Positions 1-12,585 of a DNA stretch of 64,000 nt are shown piece by piece (within the stretch, counting starts at the first letter, position 1; every line of letters starts with the position of its first letter). The position numbers were made by a program, and so were the translations under genes. Under the pieces are notes generated by a model, which did no database searches, was not told the DNA's origin, and worked only from the letters and a program-made list of their open reading frames with translations. Location: contig WBMW01005527.1 in assembly GCA_013396635.1 (NCBI GenBank), forward strand, positions 1,041,540-1,105,539. The letters run 5' to 3'. Source of the stretch: Penelope pileata. Its lineage: Eukaryota > Chordata > Aves > Galliformes > Cracidae.

Positions 1-25
1 CGGCGGAGGTCGGCTGTCAGCATGC
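1..25. other. CpG-dense left edge, possible end of a CpG island or exon
   Basis: The first 13 bases hold three CpG dinucleotides, in a window where CpG is otherwise rare. The sequence turns AT-rich within about 40 bases. A possible 5' splice site (TAG|GTGAAT) follows at about 33-41. This could be the 3' end of a CpG island or first exon cut by the window boundary. Only the base composition is seen; the gene interpretation is inference, and the piece is too short to translate usefully. Confidence 0.25.
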
Positions 26-1485
26 ACTGCAGTAGGTGAATTATGTGTTTCCCAAGTCAAGCCCAGATAAGGTTAATAGATCTGGTCCTGTAATTTCTGG
101 CATATTTTGCCGTTATGTAGTAGAATGTGGAATATAAAACAGTAGCTTTCAGTCAAATGTAGCTGTGGCCAAAGAATTGCCAACCACATTCGTAAGAAAT
201 TGGAGCAGTTTTTATTTGGTCGACAAACAAGAAGCCTCCGTTAGCTGCGTGTGGAAAGTCTCGGATTTTCTTCTTGAAGACACATTGCTGTGAAGAAAAT
301 CTAAGGAGGAAAATAGAATTTTAAAATTGATTTCTTCTTCAATATGATGAGCAAGTGCTAAGTAAAAAAAGAAATAATAAATTGAATAGTTACTTCCCAG
401 TTGCACAAAATCATGTTTTTTCTGTCTTCATGCAAAGCTTGACATGAGAACAAAAGAGGTCTTTCCTCTTTCATGAAGTCTTAGAAAGGTGATTGTTTTT
501 CTTTCAGTTGTCGCAGAGATCTTTTTCTGAATGGTTATAATGTTAATTCTATTTCTAGAATGAAATCAACTGTATTTAGGATTTAAGGTGAAGCAAATAG
601 TGATGTGACAGCTGGATGAATAATTTCCACAAATAATTTAATTCTCATTTGCTTTGTTTTCTGTTTATACTTCCAAATGTGAATGGATGCAAAGTCCTCA
701 CATATAATCAGTTTGGATTTTGTATATATTTATTCAGGAAATAGTTTTTTTGTCTTTTTCATTATTGAGAATATTGCAATTGATAGTTTAGTGTGATTAA
801 TTTACATTTCATATTCATTTTTTGTCTAATTCAGTGACATACACAAGTAACGAAAATTGTGCAAATTACATATGTGGCAAAAAAATACAGATGCGCTTCT
901 AAATTGCAACTAATTAAGCTTAATCTTCACTTTCTCTATGGTCCAATTGCAAAACAAAATAGCAGAAACACTGCAACTGTGTACATGCCTGTGCTCTCAT
1001 TCATGCAGCTTTCTTTCTGGCAATATTTTCTGAGCGAGATTCAGTAACATAAAATCACAGGTGCTATGAATTCCACTTTTCTCAATCTTACTCTAAATCT
1101 AACATCAAACACATTTATTTTGTAAATCTAATGTGGACATTTTGTTTGGTGGGTTACAGCCTTGAAATGTATTGGTCATACTGAACAGAACTAGCATTAT
1201 AGACATTTTTCATATGCAAAAATTTATTGCAAGGTTAATTTTTTTCCCCCAGCAAGGTTTGAAAAAAATTCTACTTGATTTTTTGAGTGCAAGAAGTACA
1301 GGGCAACAAAACTTTTCACTGTAATTTAAAATGAAGCAATGCATTCTTTGCCTAATCTGAAGCTACAGCAGCTGGGTTCAGGAAGCGGAACCGTACCAAG
1401 AAGGCACTCCAAGATGAGCGAAGATCTTAAGAATTCTGTTAAATATCAGATTTCTCAGTGTTCTGAGCCTTGGCAAACATATGTG
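26..1485. other. Non-coding AT-rich stretch, nothing recognised
   Basis: Unique-looking AT-rich sequence. Only short, unconvincing open frames are present, for example 62 codons at 859-1047. No repeat family, RNA gene or exon was recognised. A polypyrimidine-CAG at about 495-510 looks like a splice acceptor, but no coding frame follows it. Confidence 0.6.
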
Positions 1486-1559
1486 TATGTACAGTTGGAG
1501 TCAGTATGACATTTGAAAGTAATATGTACAGTTGGAGACAGTATGGCATTTGAAACTAA
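1486..1559. repeat. Tandem duplication, 2 x 37 bp
   Basis: Two adjacent 37-bp units (1486-1522 and 1523-1559), each starting TATGTACAGTTGGAG, differ at three positions by direct comparison. There are exactly two copies, so this is a local tandem duplication or nascent minisatellite rather than an array. No function is implied. Confidence 0.9.
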
Positions 1560-2079
1560 AGTTTTTTTTCTTTAATCAACCTTTAACGAAAAACATAAAT
1601 GTGAAAGAGAAGAGCCATGACTCCAATGGAAGAGAAGGCACATGTAAGGTTGTGGAAAGACTACATTATGTTACAAGGATAACAGTCTGAAGAATCTGCC
1701 TATGAATCGCAGCTATGTCCTTATTACGTCTTGCCACACTCTTGTTTTCTGCTGCCTTGTGCTAAGGAACAGGAAAGTGATGCTTTCAAAGACAGAACTG
1801 TGGCTGCAGTTCAGCACAGGGAAGGGTTGCTCCCTCGTTGTTGTTGGCTCTGCCCCATAGTGAAGGCATCTTTTCTGTCAGGTCTCCTGATGTAACTTCT
1901 TAATTCAAGACTGACAAAAAGATCTGGCTTTAAAAAAATCCTCTAATATTATTATTTTTCTAAACTGGATTCTGTCATTTTCATTTCATTGACTTGGAGG
2001 AGATGAGAGAGTGCACTCTCAAGTTTCTTGATAGCACAAAATAGGGGGACTGGAAAACATGCTTGAGCACAGGTTTGCT
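1560..2079. other. Non-coding stretch, nothing recognised
   Basis: AT-rich sequence between the 37-bp duplication and the CR1 fragment. No open frame of interest and no repeat family was recognised. Confidence 0.5.
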
Positions 2080-2812
2080 ATGTAGATGAACCTAAACAGG
2101 CTGGAGGAATGGGCATCCGAGGCCTCAGGAAATCCAGCAAGGACAAACAGACCAATGCCAAATGCCTCGCCTGGCAAAGAGGCACCCTTGGCAGTCGATC
2201 CAGGCCAGGGAGCAGCTCTGCAGGACAGGCCTGGGACTACCAGCAGGCTGCAAATGGAAGTAGAGGGCTCTGGCAGTATCCTGTGGGAACAGGAGCACAG
2301 GTTGTCAAGGGAAGTGATTGTGCCCCTCTGCTGAGCACTCTTCAGGACAAACACAGGACATGGAGTCCCATTTTGTGCTCTGTCAGTTTGAGAAGGGTGT
2401 TGATAAACAAGTTGATCAGGGGTCATCAAGATGGTCAGAGGCTGGGGCACTTGCCGTGTGAGGAAGGGATGAGGGGAGATGGGAGAAGATGCAGCTCTGA
2501 AGGGACCAAATACCAGCCTGTTGGTACCCATGAGGAGGTCATCAAGAATATGTCATGTTCACAATGGTGCACGGTGGGAGAACAAGCAATAGTGGGCATA
2601 AGTTGGAAGAGGCTCAAACTGGAAAGAAGATAAAAATCGGGCATTGGAATAGGTTATTATGCTGATGAGGTTATACAGTCTCTGTCCTAGGAGGTTTTCA
2701 AGACAGGATAACACTGAGCAACTTCATCTGACCTCAGAACTGTTCCTGCTTTAAGCAAGAGGTTGTTCCTAAGGTCTCTTCTAGCCTGAAATATTTTTCA
2801 GTCCTCTGATTT
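2080..2812 (+). mobile_element. CR1 LINE fragment, 5'-truncated, old (+)
   Basis: This is a degraded 3' part of a chicken-repeat-1 (CR1) non-LTR retrotransposon. Around 2086-2334 one frame still reads LEEWAS near its start and SREVIVPL near 2300-2330, matching the end of the CR1 ORF2 reverse transcriptase (SREVI-PLYSAL). Further on, the DNA follows the CR1 pattern for the segments 'tcatcaagatggtcagaggc' (about 2425-2445) and a GAGGAAGGGATGAGG box, but in other frames, so several indels have accumulated. It ends near 2812 in a CCT-CTGATTTTGA stretch in place of the usual ATTCTATG tail. The 174-codon and 170-codon open frames here are chance frames across the relic. It is dead: no intact ORF, no 5' end, and a clearly older copy than the one at 8453. 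Confidence 0.8.
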
Positions 2813-5560
2813 TGACCAAACTCTGCTATTTTGTTTGTTCAGATGTCTTGAGAAAAAAAAATGATGCAAATATGATGCGGAAATGAGCACACATGGGCAA
2901 AAAACTTATCAGCCTAACTGGCCTAAAATGAAAGCAGCATATTTGAACACAAGCAAAGTTATTAAGGACTCTTTTTTTTAACGCCAATGATTAGACACAA
3001 ACTTACCTAATCTCTTTTGAAGGGTCTAGTTACAGAATTCTAGTGCTAAACAATGGTGAAAATTTCAGGACCTTCAGACAAAATATCGTGTTCTGTTATG
3101 CTTAACATGGTCTTAATTCAATTATTAAATTCCAGTATTACAAATAAATGTTGATGGAATAGACAAAATTAATTCTACGTTAGGAGGATTTTGTGACATG
3201 TATATTCCCTGCAAACACTGTTATATCCTCCACAGACACCAAAAGATAGGGTAAATAGAGCCAGCTTGCCAGTCTAACGATGGTCTGACCGACTAAGCAG
3301 ACTGCTCTTACAGTGTATTCATCCATTCTCACTTAGAGTATTAACCTGCCCATTAGAAAGAAACCTAATTTGAAAACCTCCAGAAATGCCATCTTTACTA
3401 ATGGCACAACTGTCATTTGCCTAGCAGGACAGAGCGTAACAAGTTACACAGAAGTATTTAAAAAACCTGCTGAATGATACCTAGTTGGAAAAAAATAAGG
3501 TGGAGGTGGTCTATGGTGACTACTGCTATACTAATAGGGAGCATTTGAATAAACCTATAGATTTATCTTACACTAATTACCAAAAAGTGCCAAGTGATTT
3601 ATACTCCTGATGTTCCTATAATGTGACAAGTATTTCGAGTTCGCTTTTTGTAGTTGCATTCACACAGATTTGAAGGGAAGACATTTCACTAGTGAAAGCA
3701 ACATCAGTACTTACTAGATGTAGGAAAAGTTTTTCAATTATTCCTCCTTCTTTTGATCATATGTCAAAACGATGCTTAATTACAGTGAGAACAATTGTTC
3801 ACCTGTATTTTTCTTTGATATAAGAATTTCTTGAGGCTACAGAGTAGAAGGTAAAATACTCTTACAACTACTTAGTGAATGTAATCGTTCACACACCTTG
3901 TAGCTGTTATTAAATAAAGCAGCACAGTACAAAGGCATTGAGAGATCCTCTAATGAAAAAACTTGATTGGTTGCTTTATCTTCTGCCAGAACTAATATGA
4001 CTTCAGCATATTTAACAGCGTTAACAAATCTTTTCTAAAAAGCAAATGTCAACCTTGAATTTACAATTTCACCCTTTAACCTCCAATCATATCAAGGATA
4101 ACAGCATATTTTACAATTTCTTCTCTGGTCCCAGATAAGTAATAATTGTTACCAGAATCATTAAACAAGTTAAAGCATTTAACTTCATTATAGTAGTTCC
4201 TGTTAGTCAGGCACGTTGTGCCATTATCAGACCTTTTACATCAGTAGAAACAATTGATAAATCTGTAATAATTCTGTGTCTCAAAGATTGGATAATGATC
4301 CCTTGTAATTCTGTGACATGACACACACAAAGTACTTCTTTTCAGTGTGTAATTTCTCATTTCAGAGAATGTTAACCAGACTCAAAAAAAAATGCTTTTG
4401 TACAATCTGTTCAGTGGAATGTAAATGAATGTGGGGAACAGTTTCTTAATAAATGAGCCACCATTGTGATTATTTTCGGTAACATTTGCTGTACTTAATG
4501 GTACCATCCATCTAAGGATTTCTACATTTATCCTGTTTATAGGATGGTTAAAACCTTTATGGAGCAATCATTAATTTTCTTGCAAATGTCACTGACTTTG
4601 AACGCTTTGATCATTCCAAGATTAGCCCAGCCCCTGTCATCAGTATTCTCTGATGAGTTCAGGCTGATTTGCTTTGTATATCAAAGGAATAAAAGGACCG
4701 CTCTGAGTCTCAATCTTGTGGGCTACACTTTTGAAGTCTTCTGAGTACACATGAGCAATATTGTTATAGGAGAATGAAAAGCAGAGGACCATGATGCATG
4801 TGGCGGGCAGTTGGCTTCTGATTGACATTGTCTTTTATGAAAGACATGGACTGCCTCTGGAATGTGGGTGGAGTTATTCAGTCATAACCATAATGATACT
4901 CATTAATATAAAAAATTAACACACCCCTCAGGTATCTCAGAGTAAGATGATCAGAGTCATGCTCTGTGTGATACACGAGGCGACAAAATATATAAAACTC
5001 CAAAGTTGACAGTTTTTTACTTGGCGAAATCTGAAGTGATTTGTTACACAGCTGAGAAGGGTCAGCAGCTTCATCTCAGGGATTTGTATACAAGTTTTTC
5101 ATCTTTTTTCCTCATATTTCGTATTTAAATGTATTTGTATTTTTAAACCATGCATAGAGAAAAAGAAGTCAAACAAAACCCTGAGTACTTCATTATGTTT
5201 TAAATAATAGCTATCTTTTTCTGAAATGTACTGTATTGTAACCCTCTTTGAATTGCCTGTTCTATCCTGCAAACCAACCTAGTAATTAGGTACAATTTTG
5301 CTCTACATTCATGGAGTATTTATTAAAAGGTTAAAAAAACCTCTTCCATTTTCAAGCACTTGTATGTATATTTTTTCATACTTGTATTCACATATGTTCA
5401 TAAAGCAAGCATCTCAGACAAGATTTTCAAAACCGATGCTTAAAATTAGTATCTGGAATGCCTATTATAACTCCTAATGGACGGATTGGTTTTTGTAGAA
5501 TTCCTGAGTATTTTTCTTTAAAGAGGTTTCACTAAATAATGGCATTATTAAACAAGAATA
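2813..5560. other. Non-coding AT-rich stretch, nothing recognised
   Basis: About 2.7 kb of AT-rich sequence without a recognisable gene or repeat. Open frames are at most 66 codons and overlap on both strands. If ancient elements are present they are too diverged to identify by eye. Confidence 0.6.
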
Positions 5561-5613
5561 TAGAATAGAATAGAATAGAATAGAATAGAATAGAATAGAA
5601 TAGAATAGAATAG
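5561..5613. repeat. (TAGAA)10 microsatellite grown from a CR1 tail
   Basis: Ten perfect TAGAA units run from 5561 to 5610, followed by TAG. They sit exactly at the 3' terminus of the reverse-oriented CR1 that follows. The reverse complement, TTCTA, is the core of the CR1 3' tail repeat (ATTCTATG), so the array most likely arose by slippage from that tail. It is likely to be length-polymorphic. Confidence 0.93.
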
Positions 5614-5790
5614 TTCAGTTGGAAGAGATCTTCAAAGGTCATTTGCTTGCACTGTCTGACCACGTCAGGGCTAACTGAAAGTTAGAACTCAATATTGAAG
5701 GCATTGTCCAAATGTCCCTTGAGCACTGATAGGCATGGGGCATCAGCCACCTCTCTAGGAAGCGTGCTCCACTTGATGGGATGGTTGGTA
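5561..5790 (-). mobile_element. CR1 LINE 3' fragment (-)
   Basis: A reverse-oriented CR1 3' end. After the TAGAA array comes AGTTGGAAGAGATCTTCAAA, the complement of the CR1 box in which TTCCAACY precedes the tail. Further matches to the CR1 3' region are GGCATTGTCCAAATG (about 5700-5715), a GGGGCATCAGCCACCTC block and TCTAGGAAGCGTGCTCCA at 5754-5771. Similarity fades near 5790, where the copy is 5'-truncated. It is about 230 bp with no coding capacity. It belongs to a different CR1 subfamily from the copy at 8453, judging from its 3' sequence; the exact subfamily was not determined. Confidence 0.85.
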
Positions 5791-8452
5791 TATCGTTATG
5801 ATGTATGTTTGAGATATCATTAAGCAATAATAGTAAGACCATGATAGGCTTCACAGTAGTAATAATGACCAGTGAAGAAAAAAACGTGAAATGCAGAAAA
5901 GGAAAAGCAGAAGAACTCTGTATCCCTAGAATATGTAGAAGGCTGAAAGCTTCTGGTGAAAATGGAAATTGATTTTATAAAAAAAAATGTGTCTGAAAAA
6001 TGGCTATAATGTTTGTTTGGATACATGGAGACATCAGATCATAGACAGGTGAAATTTTCTCTTACATGTGACAAGTTGCACTTGGGATACTCTGCAATTA
6101 GCTGTTTAAAAATTAAAGTCAGTTTAACTTCAGTATTGTACATGGGCTATTTAACAGGCTTTAGGGAATGGAAGAACAAATCAAGGCACAGGAATACTGA
6201 AAATGGTTAAAAGAGTGTTAATTAACGTTAATGAGATGAAAGTGAGAAAACAAAGTGCACTGTGAAGGTAAAATTCAGATGAGTGTTACAGGAGGGAATA
6301 GTTTGCAAGGACAGACAGCCTCTGGATGCCACACTGTTTGGGACATCCACAACTAGGTTCAGCTGCCTGTTGTTATAATTTCTGGAGAGCCTATTTCATA
6401 GTCAGCCTACATTTTTATGCATAGTACAAATACAGACAAGCAGAAATACCTGTTACTGTGAGGAATTTGTACTTCAAGTAAAATAAGCAAAATTCTGTAA
6501 GGAAAGGAGGGGGGGGGAAGTAGAGAGGATGTATGGAGGAGAGAAATGTGGCAGAAAGAGAGGGTGTGATGTGACTGGAATTGTAGATGTGGAAGGCTTA
6601 CCTGGCTGGCAGGAGCATTTGCTGTCTCTAACTCCTGTCTTTCACTGTTGCCCCAAGTATATGGCTGAAAGCCACCTTGTACTGGTAAGGATGTGGATGA
6701 AGTTACCTATTTGGCCATTGCCAGAACCATTTCTACATTATTTTGACATATTATTCTCAAAATTGAAATAGGAGCTGAGAAGAGAGCAATTACATGTTTT
6801 TTTTTTCTCCACATTAACTAAAATCTTTTCAACCAGAGCACAGATGGCCCTCTACCAGTCTCCTAACAGTGCTCTGCATATTGCACTCCCATGGGCCAGA
6901 ACATGTGCTGCTTGAAAAGACAGTTTTCAAAGGGAGCACATGCATTGGGTTGTAGTATCTCTCTGGAGTGCCAATACATGTGTTGGATGCTTCATAATAG
7001 AGAATTTTTAGGACAATTTACTTTCTTTGTCAAGAATGAAAGAGAGTTTACTGCTGCATTCACTGTTTGGTGGGGTACTGCTCTAAATACTACAAATGTT
7101 TTGGTAATTTTTAAGTGCAATATCTGTCTCTCCCTTCTGAAACCTCTATGGATACTCTTTAATCTCTCACACTTCAACAAACTCGATGTTTGAGTGGAGT
7201 ATTTTTAATTTTATTATTATTATATTTGTCAACAAAGTGGTGTGTTGCCTCTATGTAATCTCCCTTTTGTATGCATTGCTTGATGGCTGAGCACATGTAC
7301 GCACACCCACTCGCAGACACATACACACAAAGTATTTTTTATGCCTGATTTCTTTAAAGACTCAGCGTGCACCCAGTGCTATGATGATGGTGGGTTACTT
7401 TTATGGCAGAAAACACAGACATCCTATGCATTTGCAAAACTGTTACGAAAAAGTGAACACGTTCAAGGCAAAATTATTACCCTACTGCACCAAAATAAGC
7501 TTGTTCTTAAGTGCCACAGAAACTTTAGAAAATCAATCTGAAATAAAGATTTTGGAATCTATTTTTTTCTGTTATTCAACTTCTCATTTGTAAATATATC
7601 TAAAGAAAGTAAGTGTAGGAAGGTGTTGATAATAAGAGAAAAAATTGCATTATACTCCTCCAAGTGATATATTTGGGTAGGTGTCTTCCATTGCATCACG
7701 TTGTCACAAGTGAGGTCATAATACGGTGCTTACATAGTTCTGTCTGGTGAGAGAAAAGTGGTTTCTTTTCAGTGATTTTAAATACTTGGCCTGCCTACAT
7801 GGGCGATTTCCATCATTAATGGATTGGGTTTTTTTTTTTTTGGTGATTGCTACTAGATGAAAAATGTTGTGAAGCTTGTGGGAATTTTCTGGCACAGATG
7901 CATTTAGATAGTGAGAGTTGTTCTGGATCGTATAAAGCAAGACATTTTTTGATTGTTTCCATGATGACTGGATGCATCATTAACCCCTTTATTGTTGACA
8001 TCCTACAGAGACCTGATATGTAGTCTTAATTATTTTAAAAGACACTTCTTTGTTACTTAGCTGGTGATTAAAAGTAAATTAAAAGATGGCAATGGCAGAC
8101 TATTGTTGTTCATTAGCAGATCTAAAATCCTAATCATCTAGTAAGGGACTAATTTTCACTTAATTTTTGAAACAATAAGTACATTGGTGTAGAAATTATT
8201 TGTGCTGCTTCTATCAGTTAATTAACCAAATCACTAGAGAGGGAGAGTGGGAGAGTGATTATTTTCTATTAATCGAGCTGAGAAATCTAAAGTAGGAATC
8301 CCAGTCAAAGCTTTTAATAGTATTCCTTATAACAATAAAATGATTTTGAACTTCAAGTTCTAAACAGTGTTGAATATTCTAGTAGGGGAGAATGGGAAGG
8401 GCAAATGCAAGAGCAAGGAGACCAAAATTCCCATTCATGTTTGCTGAGACAA
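5791..8452. other. Non-coding AT-rich stretch
   Basis: No gene or repeat family was recognised. A run of ten G lies at 6509-6518, and a CA-rich patch (CGCACACCCACTCGCAGACAC) lies near 7300-7330. The 100-codon open frame at 6891-7193 has no recognisable domain and overlaps a 62-codon frame on the other strand, so it is treated as chance. Confidence 0.55.
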
Positions 8453-8871
8453 AAGATCTTCCCCTATGAGGAAAGGCTGAGAGAGCTGGGGCTGTTCAGC
8501 CTGGAGAAGAGAAGGCTCTGAGGTGGCCTGATAGCAGCCTTTCAGTATCTAAAGGGGAGCTACAAGAAAGAGGGGACAGACTCTTTAGAAGGGTCTGTGG
8601 GGATAGGACAAGGGGGAATGCTTTCAAACTGAAATAGAGGAGATTTGGGTTAGATTTAAAGAAAAAGTTTTTTAGAGTAAGGATGGTGAAGCACTGGAAC
8701 AGGTTGCCCATAGAGGTGGTGGAAGCCCCATCCCTGGAGACATTCAAGGTCAGGCTGGATCAAGCTCTGAGCAACCTGATCGAGCTGTAGGTGTCCCTGT
8801 ACATTGCAGGGGAGTTGGATGAGATGACCTTTAAAGGTCCCTTCCAACTCTAAGGATTCTATAATTCTATG
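8453..8871 (+). mobile_element. CR1 LINE 3' fragment, well preserved (+)
   Basis: A 5'-truncated CR1 of about 420 bp. The first segment translates to FPYEERLRELGLFSLEKRRL (8459-8518), the typical C-terminal block of CR1 ORF2 reverse transcriptase, and is followed at once by a stop. Later blocks match the CR1 end: the LEIFK-like segment in DNA form at 8732-8756, then CCCTTCCAACTC at 8840-8851 and the tail GATTCTATAATTCTATG at 8855-8871. The tail octamer repeat (ATTCTATA/ATTCTATG) is intact, so the 3' boundary is clear. There is no 5' end, promoter or intact ORF, so it is a dead-on-arrival insertion as is normal for CR1. Confidence 0.93.
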
Positions 8872-11800
8872 CTGCAGGAGGCAGTGGTGGAGCGTACAAG
8901 GATCTTGCCATAAATTGCAGAGCTACTGAAAAGAAGAAATAATTATTAAACTAGTTGAAAATTATCCTTTCACAAAAAATTGTGGACTGTAGTGAAAAGC
9001 AAGACCTCAAATTTGTTGATTCAAATAATGTTCCAATTCTCAGCATGAATTGTAGTTAGTGCTTACGCTGCCCCTTTTCCTTCGTTTCCAGGCTTTCATC
9101 TGGCAGATGGTGGTTCTTGTGCTGAAATGCAAGAGTGATTGCTAAAGTTGAAGCCCTGCATCTCTCTCATATAATTCCAGAGTATTGGGCAGGTAGGACT
9201 GATCGTCATAGATGGTCTTGCAGAACTCATGCCCTTATCAAGGAAGTATCTCCTCTCTGAATGAGCAAGTAGCACTGCAGACGTAATAGCATAAGGACAT
9301 AAATGAAACAAGGTTTTAATACGTATCTAAAATTATAAAAAAGATATTTAATCATCAATACATTATATGGAAATTTTAAGAAAGAGACAAAGGAAGAACA
9401 CACAGGTTTGGAAAATTTTTTATTGGCAGAGAGTCTGCTTGACCAGCTGATAAAAAATTGCTGAACGCACACAGGTAGCAAGGAAAAAAAGTCTACTTCC
9501 CGTTGAATTTTTGAGTAGGAAAGCATAGCTATGAAAATGAATATTTAGCTGCAATGGAGGATTAAAATATTGGATGCTGTGAGAACTGTACTTGTCACAA
9601 AAATTCTAGATCTTTAGCTGCAGCCTCCTATGTAGATTCCTTAAGTCATTTCTCAAGCCATACAGAAAAAAGTGTGTCTTGGCAATTTAAACAAATTTCT
9701 ATCTCAGCTTACACATGGTACAAGTATGTTAAAATTTTAGCTTCAAGTGTAGAAATGCTCTTCTGTGCTCTTAGGCTAAACATGGTGCAGTTTGATGGGC
9801 TTTCACTCGTGATAAGGAGCTCTTGTACCAAGGAAGAGCAAGGCAATTTTTGAGCCCTGTATCTTCTCTCTTCCTATTTGTGACTGTTCCTTTGCTGACC
9901 AACTGTTTCTGTTTCTTCCATGATTCTGGTTTACTAGTTCTGCCTGCAGCAGATTGCTAGGAAGTTGCTAAGAACGTCCACCAAAACAGTCAGAAATGCA
10001 GTTTGAGAAAAGGATTCCTTCAGTCAAGTGAATAATAACTAATAGCATTGGCCTAGCTCTGCTGCTGTAGGTGCGCTGACTTTTTTAAAAAAGATGTATA
10101 AAAGCTAAAATAAATGGAGAATATTACGTGAAGTAATAAAAGGCAATACTTAGTGTGTTCCTCCCATGTGCATAATTTCCTAGATGATGCTGTTGACAGT
10201 GGCTTTGAATTACAAATACTGTATTGCCTATTCCACACTGTTGTCTCAAGTAACTAGGTACATTTTGTTTCATGTTGTCTGTTCTTCCTAATTTTCATTG
10301 CTAATGATTTTTTTGACCTTTGTGTATTGTGTAGGTTAAAGTTTGTATGTGTACATTTATCTATATTTTGATATGGCTTTTTATTGGATCACACTTTTGC
10401 ATTGTTTGTTATGTATATCAAAAATTAATGAGAAGATTTATTGGGGAAACAAATACTGATTATATTAACCTTGGCTTCATTCTTACACTACTAGAGGATC
10501 TTTAAACACCTACAGATTTTCCTTTCCTTTGTAATCACAGACAGTGTATTTATTTTTATTTATGGAAGCTATTCGAGAGAATTGGTTAGTGCTCAGCTTT
10601 AAATGAGTTTTATGTAAAAGTAACCGTCTGAGTCAGTAAAGGAAAAAAATGACCAGATGGCAACCTCAGTATGGGATAGAGATAAATGTGAATCTAAAAT
10701 GAGGAATGTCCCAAATAATGAGGGTCATTTGAGAGTAAGATGGTATGTGCACTTTGTGGCCATGAATAATGCATTCAGGTACGTACTTCAGTAATCATGA
10801 TGCACGAGTTCTCTATAGACATTATTACAAGATCAGTTTTACATGGGAATCAAGTGCTTTAGATACTTTAATTATTTATAATATGTATCTGAGAGAAGAA
10901 AAATGTTTGAATTTTCTATTACTGCTTTTAGTCTTGGTGTCAAAGAAGGGGAAGGGTGAATTAGGGAAGAAATTCTCTATGACCTTGCCAGACTCAGCTC
11001 TGTCACGGCAGAGACTGTTCTCTCACTTACTCTTTCCCCTTCTACCCATCTAAATGGCAAACTCTCCAGCTCTGCAAATGAGCAGTCAGACTTGAGTTGG
11101 TGAGACACTACTATCCCACCTTGAAGAAGCTGTGAAAGTCACTCTGTCCCACCTGTTATTCATTGTGTGAAAAGTTACACATGGAATTGGCTCAGGGGAC
11201 TCTCTCTCTAAAAGGACAAATCACAGCAGTTTCCCTTATGTAGTTACTCACTTCTTTTCCCAAGAAACAAGACCAAGGAAAAGGATGTTACTCTCCTTTG
11301 TTTTAATTCCTAGTGCTGGTAACAGGGAGAGCTGTTGAAACACAAGGCAGCTAAATCAATGAGATGGAAATGTTTGTGCTATCAAAGTGATTTGCTGTGA
11401 GAGATTTCCTGAAACATGACTGCTGCTTAGAGCTTAGTTTGTTAGGTTGTTGATTCTGCAGAAATTTTAGGTACAAGCTTTTACTGGTTGTTCATCTTAT
11501 GCTTGCTTAAGCCAAACAGCCAACATTCAGGCCCTCCTGGTAACAGAAATCAAGAGGTTGCCAACTTTGCTACTTGCAACAATAGCTGCCTCAGAGGCAC
11601 CTTGGCCCTAATGGCTCCCTGTGATGCTCTGTGCCCTACTCTCTTTCCCCTTTTCCAGACAGTTGCAGAAGCGATTGCATTGCTCTCTGTTCTCTTAGGA
11701 TGTGCTCAGCACAGGTGCAAGAGCAGGCTGAAGTGATTCACAGAATCTTTTGCAAATTGAGAAAGTGACTTGTTTTCCATCAAGAATGAGTGCTCTCTTC

Positions 11801-12299
11801 TTGCTGGGAAGACTCATTCCCAAGCATCTTCCTTAAACAAATAAGTCTCTTCCTTCTCTAAGGAAAAATAGAGACCAGGAATTATCATAACCATTTTTTT
11901 TCTACAAATCATTCAATAAATCTTCTGATAGTAACTTCTAATCCATCAAATCTTTTCCCCCAAATTCTCTCCAGGTCCAGTAAGTCCAGTATTTGGATCT
12001 GATGCAATATGGATTTCAGCTGTCTTTACTTCCATTGCTCTGGAATCAAAAGTTTTGCTTTTGGTAGTGGGCTTGACAGGTAATGAGGGAAAAGCCCTAT
12101 TTAGCACTTATTTTTCCTGAGGTTTGAGACAACATAGGGGAGATTAGCACCACCTTCTTCAGAAGCACCAGCTGATTAAGCACGTTTTTTCNTTCTGGTT
12201 CACTGGTTACTTCTGCAACAACACATTTGGAACATGTAATGTAACATTACCCCAAATAAACAGATGAGGTATGAGACTTTGAAAACAAAGAGCAGATTA
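8872..12299. other. Non-coding stretch, nothing recognised; one ambiguous base
   Basis: AT-rich, with small open frames only (up to 99 codons at 9227-9526 on the minus strand, without a recognisable domain). Position 12192 is an N, the only ambiguous base noticed in the window. Confidence 0.55.
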
Positions 12300-12560
12300 C
12301 AGCCCAACTGTTAAGGCAGAGAATTTATCTAAGACAATGAACGTGTGATCTGGATGACCGAAATCACGGCCGTCCAGGTGACACCCCTGAGGACTGTCTG
12401 GCTGCTTGGTGAGATGACTGAGCCCTGCGGGGAGGTCAGGAATCACACGTTCCTCTGCTGCGTTTTCTTTCTTTCAACATTCCTAGTGAAATAAAGCCTT
12501 TGGCCTGCATCTCCATGTTGGAAATCTGTAGCTGAGAACATGGTTAACCTTTAGTTACGT
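12300..12560 (+). repeat. GC-richer LTR-like or 3'-exon-like patch with poly(A) signal
   Basis: A locally GC-richer patch with several CpGs (CACGGCCGTCC at about 12366-12376, CTGCGGGG, CACGTTC, TGCGTTT). It is followed by a canonical AATAAA at 12490-12495, a CA about 15 bases on and a GT-containing stretch, the order expected of a cleavage/polyadenylation site. This order also fits the R-U5 part of a retroviral LTR. No TG...CA ends or target-site duplication were found, and no LTR family is recognised. A 3' exon of a non-coding transcript is an equal alternative. The strand follows from the poly(A) signal. Confidence 0.3.
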
Positions 12561-12585
12561 AAAGGCTGACCCATTGACCTTCTTT

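Noticed and set aside
2019..2645. Open frames of 174, 170, 82 and 69 codons on both strands
   Set aside because: They cover a decayed CR1 in inconsistent frames. Only short pieces match the CR1 reverse transcriptase, so none is a gene.
5561..5613. CRISPR-like or satellite array
   Set aside because: It is a 5-bp microsatellite with no spacers, at a CR1 tail, in vertebrate DNA.
12192..12192. Single N base
   Set aside because: An assembly or consensus ambiguity, not a biological feature.
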